Shown here: positions 49,878 through 59,299 of the stretch, one piece after another
Layout of the letters: every line of letters begins with the position of its first letter
How positions within the stretch are numbered: position 1 is the stretch's first letter
Assembly (NCBI RefSeq): GCF_037023735.1
Contig: NZ_CP146070.1
Span: 1 to 64,000, forward strand
Direction: 5' to 3'
DNA length: 64,000 nucleotides
From: Roseovarius sp. S88
Lineage (GTDB): Bacteria; Pseudomonadota; Alphaproteobacteria; Rhodobacterales; Rhodobacteraceae
The notes under the pieces: generated by a model
The model's database searches: none
What the model was told of the DNA's origin: nothing
What the model saw: the letters and a program-made list of their open reading frames with translations, nothing else
Program-made: the position numbers and the translations under genes

Positions 49878-50468
49878 TCAGCTCGTTGTGGCTGGTAGGG
49901 TGATTGCCTAAACTTCTAATGTGATTGGAGCCTTGCGGCCTCCCCAGCTCGGCTTCGCGTGTCGCAGGGGAGAACGGCCCTTCGGTCCGTCGCGCATTCG
50001 GCCATGCGGCCTCACCGCGGCGTCGCGCCTGGCATTCCGGTTTGCCCGCCTCGCGAGCACGTCCCTCCCCGGCCGCTCCGCCGGATTGCGCTCTGGTCTG
50101 TTTTGCGGGGCAAAACGATCCCGCCGCTTCATCCGTCTCCCGCGTCCGGTCAGGCCGTTTGCCTGCTCGTGTCGGGCAAACCTACCGTCAAAACACACAC
50201 ACATGAGTGCGGAAGCATATCCTCCGGATGGCCCCCAAATCAGCCCGCGTCAAGGATCGCAAAACTTTTCGGCGACGGCGGGGCCTTTGGCGCGGAGCGG
50301 TCCCGTGCGTGAGCGCGCGCATGTGTCCGGTGCTGCGCGCAGAAAATTTTTGCGCCCGGCAAGCCGGCGGCTGCGCCGTCCCTGACCCGGGCAGATTCGG
50401 AAACCAGGCATTCGGCCATGCCCCCACACTCACGTGGTGGCTCTATAACCGAACACTGGAGACCAGAC
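49878..50468. other. Long GC-rich intergenic stretch
   Basis: About 590 bp with no convincing gene on either strand. The segment 49930-50160 is very GC-rich with irregular short repeats of GCCGC and CGGCC type; 50185-50200 is a CA-rich run (AAACACACACACAT). The last 30 bp lead to the DUF2493 gene with CTGGAGA as ribosome-binding site. It may be the scar of the insertion that brought in the NTPase, or an uncharacterised plasmid regulatory region. Confidence 0.5.
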
Positions 50469-51398
50469 ATGGCTTACGACACCGCAAACACCTACGAGAC
50501 CATCGAGCTTTTCGGACTGACCGAGAAGGACGCACAGCTCCCGATCCCGGAGGATCACATCCTGACCGACCACATCATCCGCGAGAGCTTCGAGGCTCTG
50601 CTCGGCCCGCTGCGTGGGACCGGGCTCGAGGCGGAAATCGAACCACTGGCCCACGGGTTGGCGACGATCCTGCAGCGGCGCAAGGTGGCGGTTGGCAAGG
50701 AGATCGACCGCACCTCCGACAAGATCGGCGCGCTGGCAAAATCTCACGATGGATCGGAGATCGCCGAGACCGCGCTCGAAGAGGCGCAGGCACGCTTTTT
50801 GCTGCTGCGCGAGATCGTCGGCGCGATCGAGGTGATGAGCGAGGCGGCGGCTGAATGCTACGAGATCGAGACGGGTCACGCCTTCATCCCAGCAGCCGGG
50901 TCGCGCGCAAGCGTCCGGGCACAGGAGACCGGGGCGGTCTTCGAGGCGCGGCAACTTCTGGAGCAGCACGACCGTGAAACCGCCGAGAAATCGAAAGTCG
51001 AAGGGGTGCCTCTGATCGTCTCGGGCGCCACCGACTGGACCGATGTCGATGTGATCTTCAACACGCTCGACAAGGTTCGCGAGCGGATCAGGCAGAACCG
51101 CAATCAGGAGATCTTCCTCTGCCACAAAGGTGGCAAACACGGGGCGGAGATGATTGCGGCACGATGGGCCCGGGCACGCGGGATAGCACAGGCGCGCTTC
51201 AATCCACGCTGGTCCGCGCATGGGCGGGCGGCACCGTTCAAGTGCAACGACGAAATGCTGGACGACAAGTTCGCGGCGACGGGGGTTGTCCTCTTCGGCG
51301 GCAATGGGGTCGCGCTGAACCTTGGGCAGAAGGCCGAAGCCAAAGGCCTGACGGTCATGCGGGTTGCTGACCCGGCGAAGAAGGTGTCGCAGGAGTGA
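50469..51398 (+). CDS. DUF2493 (SLOG-like) plasmid protein
   Basis: A 309-aa protein. The N-terminal half is helical (IRESFEALLGPLRGTGLEAE, QRRKVAVGKEIDRTSDKIG); the C-terminal 130 residues are a Rossmann-like DUF2493 domain (GVPLIVSGATDWTDVDVIF, FLCHKGGKHGAEMIAARWA, ATGVVLFGGNGVALNLGQKA), related to the SLOG superfamily that binds nucleotide or NAD-like ligands. Such proteins are standard on alphaproteobacterial conjugative elements, function unproven. CTGGAGA precedes the ATG. Confidence 0.82.
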   Translation: MAYDTANTYETIELFGLTEKDAQLPIPEDHILTDHIIRESFEALLGPLRGTGLEAEIEPLAHGLATILQRRKVAVGKEIDRTSDKIGALAKSHDGSEIAETALEEAQARFLLLREIVGAIEVMSEAAAECYEIETGHAFIPAAGSRASVRAQETGAVFEARQLLEQHDRETAEKSKVEGVPLIVSGATDWTDVDVIFNTLDKVRERIRQNRNQEIFLCHKGGKHGAEMIAARWARARGIAQARFNPRWSAHGRAAPFKCNDEMLDDKFAATGVVLFGGNGVALNLGQKAEAKGLTVMRVADPAKKVSQE

Positions 51399-51559
51399 AG
51401 AGAGGGGGTCGCGCTTGGCGCGGCCGCTTTCGTCATGTCTCATTGCGCGTGCCATCGGTCACACTTGATCGGCAGCTCACGGCGTCCAGCACCGTCATCC
51501 CTCTGCCCAGCCCGTCAGAGTGCGGCCCATCCGCATCGGTACGGGCTGGGGATGAGCGC

Positions 51560-51746
51560 ACCTCGCACATCATCAGCAGCGCAAGACCGAGGGGTCGAGA
51601 CGTCGCACTTGAGGCTGAAGACCTGCACAACCCTCGGGTGGTGTTGCGGAACATCGCATCCACGCGGGCGGGCTCCGTCAGCACCTCGGCCAGGATCGGC
51701 GGGACGAGGACGCGGAGGATGGCGTCGGCGTGATGGCAAGGATCAT
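51560..51746 (-). pseudogene. Decayed inverted copy of the 51934 gene
   Basis: On the minus strand, GATGCGATGTTCCGCAACAC (from about 51672) and GTCTTCAGCCTCAAG match the coding strand of the gene at 51934 (GTGCGATGTTCCGCAACAC, TTCTTCAGCCTCAAG). A good ribosome-binding site AGGAGT and an ATG at 51746 survive, but the frame hits TGA after 22 codons. It is an inverted, frameshifted duplicate. Confidence 0.6.
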
Positions 51747-51933
51747 CCGGATCACTCCTTTTTGCTCATAGATGTGGATCGCACGGGGTCGGCCCAATCG
51801 TGCCCTCCGCTGACGCTCCGGCAAGCACAAATACGGCTTCCACGGCGGGCCGCGGACCCTCCGCATTTGCGCTTGCGACCGGGCCTCTTGCCCCCGTGCC
51901 GGGTGATCCCCATCGCAACAAGGAGTAACCCAA

Positions 51934-52140
51934 ATGACCAACCACTACGTCGCCACCGTCCCCGTCAAGTTCATCGACACCGATGGCCAGGAGCGCACCC
52001 GTTTTCAGCGCGTGGGTGCGATGTTCCGCAACACCCGCAACGGGGACGGCTCGGAGTTCTTCAGCCTCAAGCTCGACTTCCCGGTCGCGGTCTCGGAGCT
52101 GGTGATGTTCCCGCCGAGCGCGAAAGATCCCCAGGACTGA
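51934..52140 (+). CDS. Small conserved plasmid protein
   Basis: A 68-aa protein (VATVPVKFIDTDGQERTRF, VGAMFRNTRNGDGSEFFSLK, VAVSELVMFPPSAKD). AAGGAGTAACCCAA precedes the ATG. The beta-rich pattern resembles a shortened DUF736-like unit but I cannot confirm that. A decayed copy lies upstream in inverse orientation. A hairpin follows at 52158-52185. Confidence 0.65.
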   Translation: MTNHYVATVPVKFIDTDGQERTRFQRVGAMFRNTRNGDGSEFFSLKLDFPVAVSELVMFPPSAKDPQD

Positions 52141-52156
52141 ATCCTCTGACGAGGAT

Positions 52157-52185
52157 AGGCCGCCCCGAGACGATCTCGAGGCGGC
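52157..52185 (+). terminator. Hairpin after the small plasmid gene
   Basis: GGCCGCCCCGAGACGATCTC and the following GAGGCGGCC form an interrupted stem (GGCCGCC with GGCGGCC, GAG with CTC). No T run follows. The rest of 52186-52583 holds no gene I can support. Confidence 0.45.
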
Positions 52186-52583
52186 CCGATCCCTGTTCCA
52201 GGGATGCCGTCACCGGCGCGTGTGATCGCCTACAGCGACCTCCTCTTGGTGCCGGTCGCTGCGCGTTCAAGGGACGCACTTCCCCGGAATGGTCAGGCCG
52301 CGACAGAGCGGCCAAGTCAGCCTCAAGGGGGCCATCCACAAAAACCTATCGGCCAGGGCCTCCTGGTTTTTGCGGCAGAGATTTGGCGGAGCCAAATCTG
52401 GCCCTCCTTGACCCTGCCTGTCCGCCCTGTCGGTGGGGTTGCGCCCGCCCGCGGTTCCGTCCGAACACATGTGTGTTCGGCCAGACCCTCGGGCGGTGCT
52501 GGGGAAGGGGACCCATTGGACAGGTGGGTCGCCCGGTGGCGAGGGGGCAGGCCCGCGTCCCTGCGGGCCGCGGGGGAAGCGGA

Positions 52584-52682
52584 CACCAAGGCTGCCTGAG
52601 ACAGAATGCAACGTAAGTATATAATTGACAGCGCGGTATAGTATCGTAAGGTGGGGCAGCCTTGGTGGAAGGTGGCAGGAAA
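52584..52682. other. Candidate origin of transfer (oriT) region
   Basis: Immediately upstream of mobC, a perfect 13-bp inverted repeat CACCAAGGCTGCC (52584-52596) and GGCAGCCTTGGTG (52655-52667) encloses 58 bp of AT-richer sequence with CGTAAG repeats (near 52611 and 52645). Just outside, TGGCAGGAAATAG (52672-52684) resembles the VirD2/RP4-type nick region; its complement TTTCCTGCC differs by one base from the YATCCTGCY core. Location, repeats and nick-like sequence fit an oriT. Confidence 0.5.
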
Positions 52683-52701
52683 TAGGGGGTCTTTCTTCCG
52701 C

Positions 52702-53283
52702 ATGTCCCGAACAAAACGCCTCACAGAGACCGAGAAGATGCAGATCGCCCGCGAGGCGGCGGAGGGTGTGTCGACGTCTGAGCTGGCTGAGCGTTTCGAG
52801 GTCACATCGCGGGCCGTGCGCTACGTCCTCAAAGCTGATGCCGAGCGCAAGACGGATGCCGCAATTCCGGTCTCAGCGGTCAGTGTGAAGGTCACGGCTG
52901 CGGAGCTTGCGGCGCTCGACGCGGTGTTGGCGAAGGCGGGGATCGAGAGCCGGGCCGAGGGGCTGCGGCGGCTCATCCAGGCGGCAGGCGGGGTGTTCGT
53001 TCCGGATGCGCAGATGGCAGCCGAGATGGCGCGCTACCGCGCCTCTCTGCACGAGGTTGGCAATGGGGTCGCGCAGATCGCCAAGCAGATGACGAAGGCC
53101 AACCGGCAGGGGCAGGGGGTCGGCCCGGAATTCACTGAGTTGCGCCTTGCGCAGATGCGCGGGCTGGCGCGGTTCATTCTGGACTCCGCTGACGAGATCG
53201 ACCTGCTCCTGCGCCGCCGTCGGGATGCGATGAAGCTCGAGGCCACGGCCGCCTTGCGGGAGTTTGCCCATGCGGCTGAATGA
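52702..53283 (+). CDS. mobC: MobC-like relaxosome accessory protein
   Basis: A 193-aa protein with an N-terminal HTH (AEGVSTSELAERFEVTSRAV) and a C-terminal MobC-like helical part (SLHEVGNGVAQIAKQMTKAN). It would bind oriT and help the relaxase nick. The ATG at 52702 is the one just before the HTH. It overlaps the relaxase start by 14 bases, a typical mobilisation pair. Confidence 0.78.
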   Translation: MSRTKRLTETEKMQIAREAAEGVSTSELAERFEVTSRAVRYVLKADAERKTDAAIPVSAVSVKVTAAELAALDAVLAKAGIESRAEGLRRLIQAAGGVFVPDAQMAAEMARYRASLHEVGNGVAQIAKQMTKANRQGQGVGPEFTELRLAQMRGLARFILDSADEIDLLLRRRRDAMKLEATAALREFAHAAE

Positions 53284-55603
53284 TGCTGTTGACGCTGTCA
53301 CCGGCGAGGTCTTCCGGGATGGCTGGAGCCGGATCCGGGGCTCGATGCAGGGGCTGCATGTCGCCAAGCAGAGCCAGCTTGTGCGCGCGGCGGCAGGGCA
53401 TCGGCCGGCGGTCTTCAAGGCGATCCGGGGCGGGGGTACGCATACCAAATCACAGCTCGCAAACCAGCTCGATTACCTCACCACCAAGTCCACCCATATC
53501 GTGGACAGTAGCGGGTTCCTGGATGGCAAGACGAAGCTCGAGGCGAAGGACATAAAGGACCTCACCGAGCGCTTTGCCAAGCGGTGGGATGCGGGCTTCA
53601 AACCCAAGCTTGGTCAGACCACTCACATGCTCATGTCCTTCCCCATCGGCACGCGGGGCGAGGATGTGCGCGACATCGCGACGGATGTGGCTGAGCGGTT
53701 CTTCCAGACCGATGCGGGGCATTTCGACTACATCATCGCGGTGCATGAGGACCGCGATCATCCCCATGCGCATCTGGTGCTGAACCGCCGCTCGCAGGAA
53801 GGTGAGTTCTTCTTCCTCGGGCGCAACCATCGGTTCAACTATGACGATTTCCGCCTCGCCATGGTCGAGGAGGCGGAGAAGTATGGTGTGCGCCTGGAGG
53901 CCACGCGCCGCGTCGATCGCGGGGTTGTGCATTATCCCGCCCGGACCCGCGAGGTTTACGCCGCCAAGGAAGAAGGTCGCGCACCCCGCGAGCGGGAACG
54001 TGTGGGTGCTGACTTAACCCGAACGCTGGCGGAGATCGCCAATACCAGAACCGTCTACCACTCGCTTGCTGCGGAGGCTTCGCGAGAAGCCCGCGAGGAT
54101 ATCGCCGCAGCCCTCTTCCGCGCGGGCGAGGTGCTGGCGCGCGGCGGGCAGGTGGACCGAACAGGAGATGTCTATATGGCCGAGGATCAAAGCTTCGAGG
54201 ATCTGAGAAGCCTCTATGCGGAGAAGCTCGCGCGGGTGCAGGGCATGATTGCCGAGAAGTCTGACGCGGAACGTCCCGTGCTGGAAAAGCGCCTTATCGA
54301 GATCCAGACGCAGGTCCAGCACATGCAGCCCTTGGGGCTGCGATCATCCACGCTGTCAGAGACCCCCTCGGAGGGCGGGATCTATTCCGAAGCCAATATC
54401 GACGCCAGCCAGCGCGAGCGACTGGCCGAGCCCGACCTGAGATCGCGCATTGACGCGGCACTACGGGGCACGGGGATCAGCACATCGGAAGTGGTGGCCC
54501 GGATCGAGACGGGCGCGTCAAATGCAGCGCTCGAGCATCAATGGATCGCAGATGATCTCTCCAAAGTGGCCGAGGCGCGCGATCTGAACCTCGAACGCCG
54601 CGCTGATCTGGAACAGGCGCGCGACATTCTCAACGATGTGCATGTCGCGCTTGGTACGCTTTTGGAGCGCGAGAACGTGCTGCGCCGGGATGGCGTCATG
54701 GAAGCGGAACCGGTCAGCGAGCGGTTCCATTATCACCGGGACGCGGTCCGGGCGATGGAAGGGACAATCCGTCAGGAGATGCGCGCAGACGGCCTGACTG
54801 CGCAGCAGATCGAGGACCGGGACTGGGAGGTTGTCTCAAGGGCGGAGCGCCGGATCGAGACCGAGCAGCGCGCATATCTCGAGGCACACCCGGACTTGCT
54901 CGTACGTCCCGGCGATGTGATCGACCGGTCTGAGCCCTACAGGGAGACCATCACCGATGCGGCCCGCGCCAGCGCGATCACCCGCGAGGTCGACCGGATC
55001 ATGGAGGGACGCGACGTCCGCACGCCCGTTGCAGATGCTGTCACGGATGACTTGCGCACGCGCTATCCGGACATGCCGTCCCACCTTGCCCGTGGGCTCG
55101 GTGCGACCTATGCGGCCGTCGTCGAGATCCGGGACTCGGAGGCCATCAATCAGGTCCGCCGCGAAACCGAGATGCGCGATGGGCTTAGGTCTGGAACGCG
55201 CGACGCACTCCTCGCAGCCCGCGGTGAAACTGCGCCGCAGTCTGACCGTGCCGACCGCCTCGCAGACGAGATTGCGCGTGTTCTGGACCATGAGCGGGCC
55301 GGGGAGTTCTCCGCGCCCTTCGAGACCGAAGCGGAGCGGGACGCTTTCCGAACCGAGATCGCGCGGGTGCTTGATAACCGTCAACTTGAGCGGCTCACAT
55401 CCGGTGATGCCGATGCGCTTGAGAAGGTTCTCGCGGACCGCCTCGATCGGCTCTATGTCGCCAAGGTCTATCTGCAATCCGATGCCGCGACGGCCAACAC
55501 GGAGGCCTTGCGACAGGTGGTCGATGATCTTGCCGATGCCGAATACGAAAAACACCGCGCGACAGACGTGGATGGCGAAACCGAGCGGGGCCAGGTCCAT
55601 TGA
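53270..55603 (+). CDS. VirD2-type relaxase/mobilisation nuclease
   Basis: A 777-aa relaxase. The N-terminal 270 residues hold the nuclease: a candidate catalytic Tyr in LANQLDYLTTKS at about residue 65 and the metal-binding motif HEDRDHPHAHLVLN at about 162-175, then FNYDDFRLAMVEEAEKYG. The rest is a long helical C-terminal region rich in Arg and Glu, likely for coupling and export. It nicks oriT and pilots the strand. ATG 53270 has GGGAG upstream. It overlaps mobC and the coupling protein gene (by 4 bases). Confidence 0.9.
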   Translation: MRLNDAVDAVTGEVFRDGWSRIRGSMQGLHVAKQSQLVRAAAGHRPAVFKAIRGGGTHTKSQLANQLDYLTTKSTHIVDSSGFLDGKTKLEAKDIKDLTERFAKRWDAGFKPKLGQTTHMLMSFPIGTRGEDVRDIATDVAERFFQTDAGHFDYIIAVHEDRDHPHAHLVLNRRSQEGEFFFLGRNHRFNYDDFRLAMVEEAEKYGVRLEATRRVDRGVVHYPARTREVYAAKEEGRAPRERERVGADLTRTLAEIANTRTVYHSLAAEASREAREDIAAALFRAGEVLARGGQVDRTGDVYMAEDQSFEDLRSLYAEKLARVQGMIAEKSDAERPVLEKRLIEIQTQVQHMQPLGLRSSTLSETPSEGGIYSEANIDASQRERLAEPDLRSRIDAALRGTGISTSEVVARIETGASNAALEHQWIADDLSKVAEARDLNLERRADLEQARDILNDVHVALGTLLERENVLRRDGVMEAEPVSERFHYHRDAVRAMEGTIRQEMRADGLTAQQIEDRDWEVVSRAERRIETEQRAYLEAHPDLLVRPGDVIDRSEPYRETITDAARASAITREVDRIMEGRDVRTPVADAVTDDLRTRYPDMPSHLARGLGATYAAVVEIRDSEAINQVRRETEMRDGLRSGTRDALLAARGETAPQSDRADRLADEIARVLDHERAGEFSAPFETEAERDAFRTEIARVLDNRQLERLTSGDADALEKVLADRLDRLYVAKVYLQSDAATANTEALRQVVDDLADAEYEKHRATDVDGETERGQVH

Positions 55604-57294
55604 GCGTCGCCATGGGAAAGGCGCGGATCGCCACGGGTGTCCTGCTCGTAACGCTGGTGACCGCCGCCATGGGCTATACGATCGCCTCGGCGGTTTTGAC
55701 CTACCAGGATATGGGCTTCGGGGCCGAGATCGACTTTGCCTATATCGCGCAGAACTATCTGGCGATCCTCGATCGCCGCCCAGAGGACGCGCAACTCATC
55801 CACCTGATCATCGGCAGCTTTGCCGCCGCCGGCATGATGCTGAGCCTCGCCCTCTCGGGGTCTGCCCTCACACGGTTTGGCCAAACCCATTGGCAGACCG
55901 CGCGGGAGATGAAGGCCAATGGGTTCTTCGGCGCGCCCGGGACCGGGTTCATCCTCGGCAAGCTCGGTACTCCAAAATCCCGCGCGAAATACATCTGCTC
56001 GAAGGTCTTCCCCCATGCGCTGATCGTGGCCCCCACGGGCCGCGGCAAAACCACGGGCTTTGTCATTCCGAACCTGCTGACTTGGCAGGGCTCCGCCGTG
56101 ACGCTCGATGTGAAGGGCGAGTGTTTCGAGGCTACGGCCCGGCACCGCGCGGCCCAAGGCGACAAGGTCTATCGCTTTGCCCCCACCGATTGGGAGGGCA
56201 AGCGCACGCATCGCTACAACCCGCTCCTGCGCATCTATCAACTGAAAGACCCCGCCCGCCAGCAGATGGAATTGCAGCTCCTCGCGACGCTGTTCCTTCA
56301 GAGCGACAACGACCGGGTCCAGGGCCTCCTCAAAGGCGGGATCGATCTCTTCGTCGCGGCAGGGCTCTTGGCCTTCCAGCGCAAGCGCCCCACCTTGGGC
56401 GAGATCTACCGCATCGCAGCCTCGGGCGGGAACAAGCAGAAGGAGTATTTCGCGCGCGGCCACGAGGTGGAGAACAGGGCCGCCAAGTTGATCTTCACGC
56501 GGTTGGCCTCGACCAACAACGATACGCTGACCTCCTACGTCTCGCTTCTGATGACCTCGGGGCTCGATCAATGGCAGAACCCGGCCATCGATGAAGCGAC
56601 GGCGGTGTCGGACTTTGATTTCCGGACAATCCGCAAGAAACCCTTCTCCGTCTATCTCGTGGTTCAGCCGCTGATGGTGAAACCCCTCGCGCCGCTGATC
56701 AGGCTCTTCTTCTCCGACCTTCTCTCCGCCATGCAAGAAAAGGACCCCGGGCCGGATGAGCCCTGGCCGGTGATGATCATGCTCGACGAGTTCAATCGCT
56801 TGGGCAAAATGCCCATCGTGGTCGAAAGCATCGAGACCCTGCGGACCTATCGCGGTCACCTCGCGGTCGTCACCCAGACCATTCCCGCCCTCGATGAAAT
56901 CTATGGCGAGAACACCCGCCGCGCGCTGCAGGGGAATGCTGGCGTGAAGCTCTACCTGACGCCGTCGGATGAGAAGACTGTCGAGGAGTTGAGCAAGGCG
57001 GTCGGTAAGACCACGAAGACCGTCATCACGCGCTCTCAGTCCATCGGCAAAAACCCCTTCGAGGGCCGCAGCCAATCCACAAGGACTGAAGAAAGCTCTT
57101 TGTTGCCCGAAGATGACGCGCGCCGCCTACCGCTCGATGAGATCGTCATGGTGATCGACGCGCAAATGCCGGTCCGAGCCAAACGGATCCAGTATTTTGA
57201 CGACCGGCTCTTCAAGGCGATCCACGGGGCGCAATCAGGCGAGTTGCCGTTTCCGAAGCCGGGGGAGGGAGGCCGCAGGGTGATCTGCCGCTGA
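55600..57294 (+). CDS. traG: Type IV coupling protein, VirD4/TraG family
   Basis: A 564-aa inner-membrane ATPase that delivers relaxosome DNA to a type IV secretion channel. Two N-terminal helices (about residues 9-30 and 66-85) are followed by Walker A VAPTGRGKTTGF at about 145 and Walker B VMIMLDEFNRLG at about 390. TTG start at 55600 overlaps the relaxase stop; ATG 55612 is an alternative. No mating-channel (trb/virB) genes are in the window, so the plasmid is at least mobilisable. Confidence 0.92.
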   Translation: MSVAMGKARIATGVLLVTLVTAAMGYTIASAVLTYQDMGFGAEIDFAYIAQNYLAILDRRPEDAQLIHLIIGSFAAAGMMLSLALSGSALTRFGQTHWQTAREMKANGFFGAPGTGFILGKLGTPKSRAKYICSKVFPHALIVAPTGRGKTTGFVIPNLLTWQGSAVTLDVKGECFEATARHRAAQGDKVYRFAPTDWEGKRTHRYNPLLRIYQLKDPARQQMELQLLATLFLQSDNDRVQGLLKGGIDLFVAAGLLAFQRKRPTLGEIYRIAASGGNKQKEYFARGHEVENRAAKLIFTRLASTNNDTLTSYVSLLMTSGLDQWQNPAIDEATAVSDFDFRTIRKKPFSVYLVVQPLMVKPLAPLIRLFFSDLLSAMQEKDPGPDEPWPVMIMLDEFNRLGKMPIVVESIETLRTYRGHLAVVTQTIPALDEIYGENTRRALQGNAGVKLYLTPSDEKTVEELSKAVGKTTKTVITRSQSIGKNPFEGRSQSTRTEESSLLPEDDARRLPLDEIVMVIDAQMPVRAKRIQYFDDRLFKAIHGAQSGELPFPKPGEGGRRVICR

Positions 57295-57296
57295 GT

Positions 57297-57605
57297 ATGC
57301 GCGCCATGCCGATGACACCGCCGCCGGACGGGCAAAGCGGACCCAACACCGAAGTGGACGCTGCACACCAGGCCGCTGCTGGTCAGCCGTCAGCGCATGT
57401 CGTGCCAAAGAAGACCGCGCCCGTCGTTCAAGCCGTCATTGCTGAGGAACAGCAGCAGATGGAGATGGATTTTGAGGGCCCGGTCGCGGATACCGAGACA
57501 GTGCGCGTGGAAGATGAGGCGCAGATGCGTTCCGCGGTCGATGGCTTGGACGACATGGAAGCGATGTTGCGGGAGGATGGTGGTCAAACGCTTGTAGCTC
57601 GATAG
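57297..57605 (+). CDS. Small acidic protein after the coupling protein gene
   Basis: A 102-aa acidic, Ala/Gln-rich protein (AVIAEEQQQMEMDFEGPVAD, VDGLDDMEAMLRED). No signal peptide, membrane segment or family is seen; parts look disordered. It begins 2 nt after the traG stop and is probably in the same mRNA. An IS element inserted about 40 nt downstream, so a longer original transcript could have been interrupted. Confidence 0.55.
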   Translation: MRAMPMTPPPDGQSGPNTEVDAAHQAAAGQPSAHVVPKKTAPVVQAVIAEEQQQMEMDFEGPVADTETVRVEDEAQMRSAVDGLDDMEAMLREDGGQTLVAR

Positions 57606-57642
57606 GTTGGCGAGGGTGGTATGTCGGTCGAGCCGGCGGATT

Positions 57643-59220
57643 CCGTTGAAGAACTCGGTGCAAATGACGTCACGGTCGTCGCTGGATTGTTTGCACGAGT
57701 TGCATGCTCCGGAAGCAGGTCCGGTCGACGCTTAGATTAGTAGATTTAGCCGGTCAGATCATGCGGTGGCCTCCGTTTGGACGGTCTTGGGCCTGAGCTT
57801 GGCGAGCTTTCTGAGGTTCTGCGCGATAGCTGCGAGAAGGAACTCATCTTTGGCCCCGTTGGGCCCTCGCAATCGCAATCTGGTCAAGTTCAGGATGCGC
57901 TTGAGGTGCGCGAAGAGCATCTCAACTTTCTTCCGTTTGTCACGGCTGACTTTGTACGCTTTCGACTTACGGCTGGATCGCGCGAAGTCCCGTGCATCCT
58001 CGTGCTCTTCCCGACTGACCGATCTGCAAGCCGCATTAGGGCAGCACTTCTCTTTCGATGGACAACTCTGACAATCGGACTTGAGGGCTCGGTATTTCCG
58101 GGTGCCACGAACGTTCTTACCGCGATTGGGATCGGAGTAGTTGCGTCGGAACTGTTTGAGCGCGAAGCCTTCCGGGCAAATGTATTGGTCGTTGGCTTCG
58201 TCATATTCAAACTCGAACCGCGTCCATGCCCCGTCTTTGCGGTTCGAATGATCGATCACCGGGATGAAGGGGATGATCCCGCGCTTCTTAACCAGCCAGC
58301 CTAGGTTGTCGCTGGAGCCATAGGCAGTGTCTGCAGCCAGCCAATCCGGTCTTATACCGAAGCGGCTTTCGGTGCGATCTAGCATTGTTTGAGAGGCACC
58401 TACTTCAGCCTGCCGGATTGCCCGAGTGGCTTCAACGTCCATGATGACCGAGCTTTTGGTGTCGATTAGATAGTTCGTGGCATATGCAAAGTACGGGCGG
58501 CTCTCTTCGGCGCGCGTCCATTGGGCAGCTGGATCGGACTTGGCTACGAACTTCGGTTGAACAGGAGAAGCGGCTCCGAATGCCGCATCATCCAGCGTTT
58601 CGAGATATTCCTTGGCAGCGCGGTTGCTAGCTGCCCGGGCAACGTCTTCACTCCAGTCCTTGGCCGCAATGGAACGGGCTTTGTTAGCATCCGCCGGTAT
58701 CAGGCTGGCATCGACGGCAAAGCCTTCGCCAGACACAAGGTCTTCCTTCAGGCAGCGCTCAACTGTCGCCTCGAAAATGTGACGCAGCATGTCGCTGTCA
58801 CGGAACTTGCCATGGCGGTAACGCGAGAAGGACGAATGGTCAGGCACCTTGTCCTCCAACCCGAGCCGGCAAAACCAGCGGTAGGCCAAATTGAGATGCA
58901 CCTCTTGGCAAAGACGGCGTTCTGAGCGGATGCCCATCACATAACCAATCACCAGCATCCGAACGATGAGCTCGGGATCAATCGAAGGGCGGCCGGTATG
59001 GCTGTAGAAGGGTTTCAGCTTCTCACGCATGTCACCCATGTCGAGGAAGCGGTCGATCTCTCTCAGCACGTGATTGGGCGGCACATGAGCGTCCAAATCG
59101 AACTCATAAAACAGCTGCGCTTCCACCCTTTGAGTGCCCATCATCGCTCGATCCTCCCAATCTCGATAAATCGAGTGAATCAAACGACTTGCCGCACTGC
59201 GACATATAGTTTTTCAACAG
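57643..59220 (-). mobile_element. IS1182-like insertion sequence
   Basis: The transposase gene is flanked by short imperfect inverted ends: CCGTTGAAGAACT (57643-57655) on the left and the complement CTGTTGAAAAACT (59208-59220) on the right, 11 of 13 matching. Boundaries are approximate and no target duplication could be confirmed. It sits between the mobilisation genes and the type I restriction locus. Confidence 0.6.
57759..59144 (-). CDS. IS1182-family transposase
   Basis: A 461-aa DDE transposase. The N-terminal DUF772-like part reads HVLREIDRFLDMGDMREKL and GRPSIDPELIVRMLVIGYVM; catalytic aspartates are likely in EGFAVDASLIPAD and LAADTAYGS, with the Glu in KKVEMLFAHLKRIL. A cysteine-rich stretch (SDCQSCPSKEKCCPNAAC) precedes that Glu, as usual in this family. 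ATG 59144 has GGGAGGA upstream. The frame is intact, so the element may still move. Confidence 0.9.
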   Translation of the reverse strand: MMGTQRVEAQLFYEFDLDAHVPPNHVLREIDRFLDMGDMREKLKPFYSHTGRPSIDPELIVRMLVIGYVMGIRSERRLCQEVHLNLAYRWFCRLGLEDKVPDHSSFSRYRHGKFRDSDMLRHIFEATVERCLKEDLVSGEGFAVDASLIPADANKARSIAAKDWSEDVARAASNRAAKEYLETLDDAAFGAASPVQPKFVAKSDPAAQWTRAEESRPYFAYATNYLIDTKSSVIMDVEATRAIRQAEVGASQTMLDRTESRFGIRPDWLAADTAYGSSDNLGWLVKKRGIIPFIPVIDHSNRKDGAWTRFEFEYDEANDQYICPEGFALKQFRRNYSDPNRGKNVRGTRKYRALKSDCQSCPSKEKCCPNAACRSVSREEHEDARDFARSSRKSKAYKVSRDKRKKVEMLFAHLKRILNLTRLRLRGPNGAKDEFLLAAIAQNLRKLAKLRPKTVQTEATA

Positions 59221-59299
59221 CATCGGCGGGAAGCGGAAGTTCGCTGCGATTGCGAGCACGAAAAGGCGAATGTTCAAAAGCAGACACTTCGCACCACAC

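Noticed and set aside
49921..50312. Short open frames in the GC-rich gap before the DUF2493 gene
   Set aside because: Three overlapping frames on both strands with Arg/Pro/Ala-rich translations and no ribosome-binding site; typical GC-driven open frames.
55468..57075. 535-codon open frame opposite the coupling protein gene
   Set aside because: Walker motifs of TraG/VirD4 are on the + strand; the antisense translation is low in structure.
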